Positions 1 through 5,560 of a stretch of 5,560 nucleotides of DNA are shown piece after piece. This stretch comes from Vulcanimicrobiota bacterium (GTDB lineage: Bacteria > Eremiobacterota > Eremiobacteria > Baltobacterales > Baltobacteraceae): assembly GCA_030042755.1 (NCBI GenBank), contig JASHZC010000265.1, positions 1-5,560 on the forward strand, read 5' to 3'. The notes under the pieces are model-generated. The model was not told the DNA's origin, ran no database searches, and was given only the letters and a program-made list of their open reading frames with translations. Numbering within the stretch: the first letter of the stretch is position 1; each line of letters begins with the position of its first letter. The position numbers and the translations under genes are program-made.

Positions 1-1259
1 CTCCCCGGAACGACGCTGGCGTCGTTCCCGGTTCCGTCAACCTTGAACTGATTGACGCCGCCGTTCGCGATGAAGTTCATGACGACATCGTGAAAGAGCC
101 GGAAATACTTCGGGCCCGAAAGCGCTAAGCCCGTGCTGTTGATTTCGTAGCCTTCCGCCTTTGCCGCGGCCAGGCGCTCCTCGCGCGGCTTTCCGTAGCC
201 GCCCCACGGCGATAACCACGCTCCTGGACGCGCGCCGTATTGCGCAGCGGCGGCCTTGAGCGGAGCGAAACCATCGGGGAAGCCCGAATTGAACTGCCAA
301 AGGTGATTCGGGTCGTCCCAGCCGTCGTCGAAAAGAAAGGACGCGAGCGCCACGCCGCGCCGTTCGTGAAGCTCTTGGCCGAACGTGTGAATGCGTGAGA
401 GACAATCGTCCTGCGTGTAGCGCGTGAAATACCCGATGTCATACCACGAGTTGTAGTGCAGAAACGTTCGGTACGGATGCGCCCGCTCGCGCTCGAGATA
501 TGTAAGAAAGCCGCGCCGCAGTTGGCCCGGATGCGTCGATCCGATCACCATCGATGCAACGAGCGGAACGCCCGGCTGTACGTCCACCCTGCGTGGCAAC
601 GATATGTCCACACGATCGTACACCGCATCGCCCTGCGAAAACGGATGTTCGAGCGCCACGAACAGGTTACCTGAAACTGCCGGAGATCCATCGACGTATC
701 CGATAACGAGTACGTCGGGAAGATTGAACTGCACGAGTTGCACGCCGCGCACCTGCAGCGGAGCGCGCGTCGCATCGAGCGTAAGCTCTTGGCGTAGATA
801 GTGCGCGCCGTCCGACGCAATGGCACGCCACGTCGCTCGAGCACCGGATGAGGCGTGCGTGAGATCAACCGAAATCGAGGTCTCACCCACGCGACCGGCA
901 AAGCGCGAACTCCGCGGATCCGCTTCCAACCGCCGCGCGCGTGGCGCGCCGGCGACGATGAAGTCGCTGCCACTGACGCTGCTGCCGTCCGCGAAGGAGA
1001 GAATGAAGAGCTCCTGCGGGACGGCGACGGCTTGTCCGGAGAGACGGTCGGTCAGGTCGGTCATGCGGAGTTTCCCGCCGTCTACGGACCACATTGCCGC
1101 GATGCCGTCACTTGCGAGCGAAAAAGAATTGCCGCTAATGCTCGTTGCCGGCGGCGAAGCCGGGAGCGTCTTGGGCAACGACGCGGCAACCGCGGCCAAA
1201 CCCGCAGACCGCAAGAATGCAGGCCGGCTAATCATCGGAGGGAACACTACGACATTCAT
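1..1259 (-). CDS. GH36-like (clan GH-D) glycoside hydrolase, putative alpha-galactosidase, C-terminus beyond window
   Basis: This is an open minus-strand frame of 419 codons, cut off by the left window edge. It probably hydrolyses alpha-galactosides or related glycosides outside the cytoplasm. Residues about 9-35 (SRPAFLRSAGLAAVAASLP) look like an export signal; the resemblance to a twin-arginine signal is partial, because the second Arg is Pro. Residues about 40-250 are beta-rich and fit the N-terminal beta-sandwich of GH36. The barrel begins at HYNSWYDIGYF (268-278), continues with FLFDDGWDD (308-316; compare LDDCW of GH27) and SPWGGYGKP (350-358), and reaches NQFKVDGTGN (403-412), where D408 in the K-x-D motif is the likely nucleophile. 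The acid/base lies outside the window. The start is uncertain: ATG 1259 has AGGAG only 1 nt upstream, and in-frame ATGs at 1271 and 1235 are alternatives. From memory, relatives are sometimes labelled 'enterotoxin', which would be misleading here. The gene is certain; the exact GH family is not. Confidence 0.82.
   Translation of the reverse strand, partial: MNVVVFPPMISRPAFLRSAGLAAVAASLPKTLPASPPATSISGNSFSLASDGIAAMWSVDGGKLRMTDLTDRLSGQAVAVPQELFILSFADGSSVSGSDFIVAGAPRARRLEADPRSSRFAGRVGETSISVDLTHASSGARATWRAIASDGAHYLRQELTLDATRAPLQVRGVQLVQFNLPDVLVIGYVDGSPAVSGNLFVALEHPFSQGDAVYDRVDISLPRRVDVQPGVPLVASMVIGSTHPGQLRRGFLTYLERERAHPYRTFLHYNSWYDIGYFTRYTQDDCLSRIHTFGQELHERRGVALASFLFDDGWDDPNHLWQFNSGFPDGFAPLKAAAAQYGARPGAWLSPWGGYGKPREERLAAAKAEGYEINSTGLALSGPKYFRLFHDVVMNFIANGGVNQFKVDGTGNDASVVPG
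7..28. repeat. Perfect 10-bp inverted repeat within the GH36-like gene
   Basis: GGAACGACGC (7-16) is followed by two bases and its exact reverse complement GCGTCGTTCC (19-28). As RNA it would form a 9-bp stem with a four-base loop. It lies in coding sequence just after the codon for the presumed nucleophile Asp and encodes N-D-A-S-V-V-P. It is therefore not an intergenic terminator, and it may be a by-product of the coding sequence. Confidence 0.5.
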
Positions 1260-1277
1260 GCTCCTATTCATGTCCGC

Positions 1278-2450
1278 GTGATCGCGCGTATCGCCGTTCT
1301 GGCGCTGTTCTTCACGCTGATTGCGGATGCGCACGCGATCGCGCTTGATAACGGCGTCGCTCGCACGCCACCAATGGGATGGGATGCTTGGAACGCGTTC
1401 GGGTGCGACGTCAACGAGAAGCTGATCGAAGAGGTTGCCGACGCGCTGGTACGCAGCGGGTTGCGCGACGCTGGATATAGGTATCTCGTACTCGACGATT
1501 GCTGGATGGGTGGTCGCGACCGGAACGGGAACCTGCAAGCAAACCCGCAGCGTTTCCCGAGCGGCATGAAGGCCCTGGGCGACTACATCCATGCGCGCGG
1601 GCTCCTATTCGGAATCTACGAGACGCCGAACACCATTACGTGCGCGGCCATTTGGAGCGGATATCCCGCGAAACTCGGCGTGGGTAGTGCCGGCCACGAA
1701 AGAAAAGACGCGCGAACCTTTGCGTCGTGGGGTGTCGATTATCTAAAGTACGACCACTGCCAGGGGGATTACAATTCCTTTGCGCGGATGAGAGATGCAC
1801 TTCGCGCAACCGGCCGGCCAATCGTTTACAGCATCAATCCCGAGTTCGGTCAGGTTGCGCGCCGGCGCGAACTGCCCGAGCTGGCGAACTCCGCTCGCGT
1901 CGCTGACGATATCGAACCGACCTGGGCTTCGGTGATGCGCGTCTTGGATCAAGGCTCAAATCTCGCACCGTTATCCCGCCCTGGATTTTGGAACGACTTC
2001 GACATGCTCGAGGTCGGCAACGGCATGTCATATACGGAGGCCCGCGCCCACTTTGCGATGTGGGCGATGATGGCAAGTCCGCTCCTTGCGGGAAATGACG
2101 TGCGGAAGATGAGCGCGCAGACGCGTACGATTTTGGAAAACCGGGAGGTCATCGCGGTGGACCAGGATCCACTCGGTATCCAAGCGACGCTGGCCGACGA
2201 GCCGACGCCAACGACGCAGGTTTGGTCGCGGCCGCTGCACGTGCCGGGAACGTACGCGATCGCATTGCTCAACCGCGGTAACGCGCCGGCGGAGATCCGG
2301 GTGGGATGGAATTGGCACGTCGGGTTTGCCGGCCCAGCTACGGTACGCGATCTGTGGAGGCACGAGGATCTCGGTGTCTTCGACCGAGGCTATAGCATCG
2401 TGGTGCAACCACACGACGCCGCAATGATCAAGGTGACGCAGGTACGATAG
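1278..2450 (+). CDS. Secreted GH27 alpha-galactosidase (melibiase-type)
   Basis: This 390-residue protein is predicted to remove terminal alpha-linked galactose from oligosaccharides or polymers by the retaining mechanism of clan GH-D. GTG 1278 was chosen because it opens a clean signal peptide (IARIAVLALFFTLIADAHA, likely cleaved after AHA at residue 20); upstream codons in this frame are antisense to the neighbouring gene. The GH27 landmarks run in order: PPMGWDAWN (31-39), LDDCW (72-76), YLKYDHC (155-161) with nucleophile D159, RVADDI (207-212) with acid/base D211, and FWNDFDML (237-244). C43/C75 and C122/C161 match the two conserved disulfides of eukaryotic homologues. A short beta-sandwich follows from about residue 310. 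At the specificity loop it has YSINPE (184-189), not the CEWP of human GLA. No good Shine-Dalgarno precedes the GTG. Beta-L-arabinopyranosidase, a minority GH27 activity, is the main alternative. It heads the five-gene operon. Confidence 0.93.
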   Translation: MIARIAVLALFFTLIADAHAIALDNGVARTPPMGWDAWNAFGCDVNEKLIEEVADALVRSGLRDAGYRYLVLDDCWMGGRDRNGNLQANPQRFPSGMKALGDYIHARGLLFGIYETPNTITCAAIWSGYPAKLGVGSAGHERKDARTFASWGVDYLKYDHCQGDYNSFARMRDALRATGRPIVYSINPEFGQVARRRELPELANSARVADDIEPTWASVMRVLDQGSNLAPLSRPGFWNDFDMLEVGNGMSYTEARAHFAMWAMMASPLLAGNDVRKMSAQTRTILENREVIAVDQDPLGIQATLADEPTPTTQVWSRPLHVPGTYAIALLNRGNAPAEIRVGWNWHVGFAGPATVRDLWRHEDLGVFDRGYSIVVQPHDAAMIKVTQVR

Positions 2451-2453
2451 AGG

Positions 2454-3296
2454 GTGCGACTGGCGAACGGAACGATCGCAGTTCGTATCGAGCCGGAGCA
2501 TGGTGCAAAGATTGCATCGTTCGTGCGCACGGCAAGCGGACGGGAGTTCTTGCTTGGGAACAACGCGAGCCGCGGATTGCCGGCAGCGCTCGGCGACGAA
2601 TACGACGCGACGCGCTCGTATGGCTTCGACGAATGCGTACCGACGGTTGCGCCCTGTGTCTATCCCGATCCGCCGTTTCGCGGAGCGCTGATGCCCGATC
2701 ACGGCGACGCGTGGTCCGCACCGTCCACTTGCGAGATGCTCTCGGAGAGCAGCGCACGATGCGTTACGTTGGGGCGCGCGCTTCCTTATCGGCTCAGTAA
2801 GACCATCACGCTCTTCGGTTCGAGCGTGCATCTCGAATACCACATGGAGAACGTGGGGGGCGCCGGATTTTTCTACAATTGGACGGCACACCCGTTGCTT
2901 GCACCGGAGGAAGGCTTGCGCGTCGAGCTCCCCACTTCACTGCGAGAACCGGCGACTGCGCCGTTTTCGATGTCAAGCAGCGGGTACGCGCACATGAGCT
3001 TCACGCGCAAGCTTCGGCGGAGCGAAGGACGCGTTAGCGCGTACTGGCCTTCGAGCGGTGAACGCATTCAATTTCGATTCGATACCGGGCGGATACCGTA
3101 CGTCGGGATCTGGGTGACGCAGGGGGGATGGCCAGGCAACGCCGTGCATCCGCAATATTCCGTCGCGATCGAGCCGACGTTCGCTCCAGGGTCGCTGGCG
3201 CAGGCAATAGCTTCCGGCAACGCACCGCGCTTGGAGCAGGGCGCAGTCGCAACGTGGGAACTCTTCGTCACCGCGTTGGGCCCGCAGGACGAGTAG
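2454..3296 (+). CDS. Aldose 1-epimerase (galactose mutarotase-like) protein
   Basis: This is a 280-residue cytoplasmic protein without signal peptide or membrane segment. It probably interconverts the alpha and beta anomers of galactose or a related aldose. It looks like the galactose-mutarotase fold: PDHGDAW (81-87) supplies a substrate-binding His (H83), NWTAHPLL (142-149) aligns by eye with the N-x-T-x-H segment of GalM that carries the catalytic acid (here H146), and VAIEPT (237-242) aligns with the L-E-T segment that carries the catalytic base (here E240). It is shorter than typical GalM (about 340-350 residues), so it is likely a divergent aldose-epimerase subfamily and no galM symbol is given. 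The start is GTG 2454, 3 nt after the alpha-galactosidase stop, and the next gene follows after 1 nt, so it is almost surely co-transcribed. The fold is well supported; the exact sugar is inferred from context. Confidence 0.85.
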   Translation: MRLANGTIAVRIEPEHGAKIASFVRTASGREFLLGNNASRGLPAALGDEYDATRSYGFDECVPTVAPCVYPDPPFRGALMPDHGDAWSAPSTCEMLSESSARCVTLGRALPYRLSKTITLFGSSVHLEYHMENVGGAGFFYNWTAHPLLAPEEGLRVELPTSLREPATAPFSMSSSGYAHMSFTRKLRRSEGRVSAYWPSSGERIQFRFDTGRIPYVGIWVTQGGWPGNAVHPQYSVAIEPTFAPGSLAQAIASGNAPRLEQGAVATWELFVTALGPQDE

Positions 3297-3297
3297 T

Positions 3298-5022
3298 ATG
3301 CACCTCGGATTCGTCGACTGGCTCATGGTCGTCGTGTATTTTGCATTCGTGCTGGGCACGGGAGTCTTGCTCGCGCGTTCGACGAAGACCGGAAACGATT
3401 TCTTTCTTGCCGGGCGTTCGCTGCCGGCGTGGATCACGGCCTTAGCGTTCATTTCCGCCAACCTCGGAGCGCAAGAGGTCATCGGCATGGCCGCCTCCGG
3501 CGCGAAGTACGGGATCTCGACGGCACACTTCTATTGGATCGGCGCGATCCCGGCGATGCTCTTCATCGGTATTTTCATGATGCCGTATTATTACGGCTCA
3601 CGCGCTCGTTCCGTGCCCGAATACTTGAGGCTCCGCTTCGACGAAAAGACGCGCGGGTTCAACGCGATCGCGTTCGCGATCATGACGATCTTTTCGTCGG
3701 GAATATCGATGTACGCGATGGCGCGCTTGCTGCAGGTGTTGCACGTCTTCGAGAATCTGTCCATCTCGATCTTCATCTCGGCGTTCATCGTCTTGCTGTA
3801 CATCTTCGCCGGCGGCTTGCGCAGCGCGATCTACAACGAAGTACTGCAATTCTTCTTGATCTGTGCCGGATTCTTGCCGCTCGTCATACTGGGGCTGTAC
3901 AGCGTCGGCGGCTGGGATGGAATCGTCCATACGCTTCCGGCGGCATACACGCACGCGTGGCACGGGATCGGCAACCCGAACGACAACCTTCTCGGCGTCG
4001 ACGCGTTCGGTCTGGTCATGGGTCTTGGTTTCGTGCTCTCGTTTGGGTATTGGTGCACCGATTATCTCGTGGTGCAGCGCGCGATGGCGAGCGACTCGCT
4101 CAACGACTCGCGTCTCACGCCGGTCATCGCTGCGATTCCAAAGATGTTCTTTCCGTTCTTGGTGATTCTTCCGGGAATTATCGCGGTCGCGCTCACGCCA
4201 CAGGCTTTTGGGGCGCACGCATCCGGAGCGGGATTGATTCCCATACAAACCGGACCGGATGGCCTTCCCGTTCGCGACGCTGCGGGGCATCCGGTGTACG
4301 ATTTCAACTTGGTGATACCGGTCATGCTCGCGCGGTACTTCCCCACGGGAATGCTCGGCCTCGGTCTGACGGCGCTGCTTGCGAGCTTCATGTCGGGCAT
4401 GGCGGGTAATGTCACTGCCTTCAACACGGTGTGGACGTACGACATCTACGGATCGTACATCCGCCCCGGCGCAAGCGATGCGCACTACCTGCTGATCGGC
4501 CGATTGGCCACGATTTTCGGGATCGCCGCGTCGGTCTGCGCCGCATATCTGGCTGCGCAGTTCAACAACATCATGGACGTGCTGCAGCTGGTCTTTGCCT
4601 TCGTTAATGCGCCGCTGTTCGCGACGTTCTTACTTGGGATGTTCTGGAAACGTGCTACCGGCGACGGCGCATTCTTTGGTTTGATCGCGGGAACGCTCGC
4701 TGCGGCGGTTCACCACGGCTTGACGCTGCCGCTCGGCGACACGATCGGAATCAAAGGCGGCTGGATCCACGTCGTCCACGGCTACCCAAGCGAGATGGCG
4801 CAGAATTTCTACACGGCGATCGTTGCCTGGGTGACTTGCTTTGTCGTCACGATCGTCATCAGCCTGTTAACGAAGCCTCGGCCGGAAGCCGAACTGGCCG
4901 GTTTGTGCGCGTCATTGACGCCGCGTCCGGACGATCGCAATCTCCGTTGGTTCAGAAATCCGGTCGTGCTTGGATCCATCGTCTTGATGGGATGCATCGC
5001 CTTGAACGTGGTGTTTCGTTGA
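3298..5022 (+). CDS. Solute:sodium symporter (SSS/SGLT family), probable galactose/sugar importer
   Basis: This 574-residue integral membrane protein has about 14 hydrophobic segments, the usual size and topology of vSGLT-like transporters. It probably imports the monosaccharide released by the alpha-galactosidase, driven by a sodium gradient. By-eye landmarks: SANLGAQEVIGM (53-64, helix 1, with N55 for the sugar-site Asn), SVPEYLRLRF (105-114), AGGLRSAIYNEVLQFF (171-186), YWCTDYLVVQR (251-261, very close to the SGLT1 segment carrying the gating Tyr-Trp), K282 and Q430 at positions of the SGLT1 sugar contacts K321 and Q457, LASFMSGMAG (361-370) at the sodium-2 helix, and FWKRATGDGAFFGLIAG (449-465). 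One sodium-site Ser is Gly (G367), and the Glu/His pair at the sugar site is altered (see findings). ATG 3298 lies 1 nt after the epimerase stop with AGGA at 3286-3289. Family very secure; substrate inferred from neighbours. Confidence 0.95.
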   Translation: MHLGFVDWLMVVVYFAFVLGTGVLLARSTKTGNDFFLAGRSLPAWITALAFISANLGAQEVIGMAASGAKYGISTAHFYWIGAIPAMLFIGIFMMPYYYGSRARSVPEYLRLRFDEKTRGFNAIAFAIMTIFSSGISMYAMARLLQVLHVFENLSISIFISAFIVLLYIFAGGLRSAIYNEVLQFFLICAGFLPLVILGLYSVGGWDGIVHTLPAAYTHAWHGIGNPNDNLLGVDAFGLVMGLGFVLSFGYWCTDYLVVQRAMASDSLNDSRLTPVIAAIPKMFFPFLVILPGIIAVALTPQAFGAHASGAGLIPIQTGPDGLPVRDAAGHPVYDFNLVIPVMLARYFPTGMLGLGLTALLASFMSGMAGNVTAFNTVWTYDIYGSYIRPGASDAHYLLIGRLATIFGIAASVCAAYLAAQFNNIMDVLQLVFAFVNAPLFATFLLGMFWKRATGDGAFFGLIAGTLAAAVHHGLTLPLGDTIGIKGGWIHVVHGYPSEMAQNFYTAIVAWVTCFVVTIVISLLTKPRPEAELAGLCASLTPRPDDRNLRWFRNPVVLGSIVLMGCIALNVVFR

Positions 5023-5195
5023 TGAACCTCGATCTGCGCCTGATCCTTGGCTGGCTCTTTGTGATTCTCGGGGCGATTCTAGCCGTGAGCGGCGCGTTGC
5101 TTTCGCTGAGAATCAACACGCTCTGGGGCCTGATCATGGTCGCCTTTGGAATTGCGTGTCTTGGATCGGCTCTCATACGGCGGGGACCCGCATGA
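5022..5195 (+). CDS. Small two-helix membrane protein of unknown function
   Basis: This is a 57-residue protein I do not recognise. It has two hydrophobic segments, about residues 7-28 (LILGWLFVILGAILAVSGAL) and 34-52 (LWGLIMVAFGIACLGSALI), joined by a short SLRINT turn. It has few charges and ends in RRGPA, which suggests a helical hairpin in the inner membrane. ATG 5022 shares its A with the symporter stop (TGATG), and its own TGA overlaps the galactokinase start (ATGA). Such tight coupling on both sides argues that it is real and made in step with its neighbours. The place beside an SSS transporter invites comparison with small membrane partners of other SSS proteins (YjcH with ActP, YhdT with PanF, DUF4212 proteins), but those usually precede the transporter gene and no sequence kinship is claimed. 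An unrelated generic membrane protein is possible. Confidence 0.72.
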   Translation: MNLDLRLILGWLFVILGAILAVSGALLSLRINTLWGLIMVAFGIACLGSALIRRGPA

Positions 5196-5560
5196 GGATT
5201 CGCGCACGCGCACCAGGGCGGGTGAATTTGATCGGGGATCACACGGACTACAACGATGGGTTTGTGCTCCCGATGGCAATCGATTTCTCGACAACGGTCG
5301 ATGCGATTGCGCGTCTCGACCGCTTGGTGACGCTCGCGTCCGACGGCTTTCCGGCTCTCGATGCGCCGCTCGATCTCGATGCGCTCGCAGCCAACCCGTC
5401 GCAAAACCGGAGCGACTACGTGCGCGGCGTACTCATCGAGCTGCAACGTGACGCGAAGCTGAACGGGGCCGACGTACGCATTGCGAGCGAAATACCGTCG
5501 GGAGCCGGTTTGAGCTCGTCGGCTGCGCTCGAAGTCGCGATTGCCTTCGCGATGCTCGGA
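5192..5560 (+). CDS. galK: Galactokinase (GHMP kinase), N-terminal 123 residues, cut by window edge
   Basis: It phosphorylates alpha-D-galactose at O1 with ATP, the first committed step of the Leloir pathway, in the cytoplasm. The galactokinase signature is at residues 8-30: APGRVNLIGDHTDYNDG followed by FVLPMAI, with R10, H17 and D19 matching galactose-binding and catalytic residues of known enzymes. The GHMP ATP-binding loop is at 102-112 (PSGAGLSSSAA). The catalytic Asp lies beyond the window. Two departures from E. coli GalK are visible: the conserved Glu of G-E-H-T-D is Asp (D16), and only six residues precede APGRVN rather than about twenty. ATG 5192 overlaps the preceding stop (ATGA), and an in-frame GTG at 5156 could add 12 residues but has no clear merit. 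It is the last visible gene of the operon; galT or galE may follow. Confidence 0.95.
   Translation, partial: MRIRARAPGRVNLIGDHTDYNDGFVLPMAIDFSTTVDAIARLDRLVTLASDGFPALDAPLDLDALAANPSQNRSDYVRGVLIELQRDAKLNGADVRIASEIPSGAGLSSSAALEVAIAFAMLG

Noticed and set aside
1112..1141. Possible sigma-70-like promoter (TTGCGA, 18 bp, TAATGC)
   Set aside because: The -10 match is poor and the site lies about 140 bp upstream inside coding sequence; too weak to annotate. No convincing promoter was found on either strand near 1225-1330.
855..1277. N-terminal extension of the alpha-galactosidase by 141 codons
   Set aside because: The extension is arginine-rich and low in sense, is antisense to the GH36-like gene, and would bury the signal peptide that starts at GTG 1278.
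820..1281. 153-codon plus-strand open frame
   Set aside because: It lies wholly opposite the GH36-like gene apart from its last codons, has no recognisable domain, and looks like a shadow of GC-rich coding sequence.
1334..1343. CGCGATCGCG palindrome as an operator
   Set aside because: It lies within the signal-peptide codons, is only 10 bp, and the same sequence type recurs inside other coding regions.
2028..2891. 287-codon minus-strand open frame across the alpha-galactosidase/epimerase junction
   Set aside because: It is Arg/His/Cys-rich with no family motif and is antisense to two well-supported genes.
3598..4485. 295-codon minus-strand open frame and 326-codon plus-strand frame (3429-4409) inside the symporter
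   Set aside because: Both are highly charged, Arg-rich shadows of hydrophobic codons in the symporter gene, which is unmistakable.
2445..5200. Intrinsic terminators between the plus-strand genes
   Set aside because: Gaps are at most 3 nt and no hairpin plus T-run is present, in keeping with a single operon.
1..5560. CRISPR array, tRNA/rRNA, insertion sequence, phage or defence genes
   Set aside because: No regularly spaced repeats, RNA-gene signatures, transposase motifs or terminal inverted repeats were seen; every region is explained by sugar-metabolism coding sequence.

Overview
The window is a moderately GC-rich (roughly 60% by eye), gene-dense bacterial segment with almost no non-coding DNA. 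It reads as a locus for using alpha-galactosides and galactose. It holds one gene on the minus strand, cut by the left edge, and five genes on the plus strand, the last cut by the right edge. Source: a free-living, probably soil-type, carbohydrate-degrading bacterium. The style of the GH36-like enzyme and of the symporter recalls Acidobacteriota or uncultured groups such as Eremiobacterota. That is an impression only, because no marker gene is present.

Left part (1-1259, minus strand): the N-terminal 419 codons of a large glycoside hydrolase of clan GH-D (GH36-like). It has a possible export signal, an N-terminal beta-rich domain and the first half of a TIM barrel including the presumed nucleophile Asp. 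It is transcribed away from the rest. Its start lies only about 20 bp from that of the first plus-strand gene, so both promoters must sit inside or very near the opposite coding sequence.

Plus-strand cluster (1278-5560): a secreted GH27 alpha-galactosidase, a galactose-mutarotase-like aldose epimerase, an SGLT-type solute:sodium symporter, a 57-residue two-helix membrane protein of unknown function, and galactokinase. The junctions are a 3 nt gap, a 1 nt gap, a 1 nt overlap (TGATG) and a 4 nt overlap (ATGA), so this is very likely one translationally coupled operon.

Working model (inference): the exported GH27 enzyme, and possibly the GH36-like enzyme, release D-galactose from alpha-galactosides outside the cytoplasm. 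The symporter imports it, the mutarotase equilibrates its anomers, and galactokinase makes galactose-1-phosphate for the Leloir pathway. The other Leloir genes (galT, galE) are not in view. The points most worth a second look are the uncharacterised two-helix protein between transporter and kinase, and the altered sugar and sodium site residues of the symporter.
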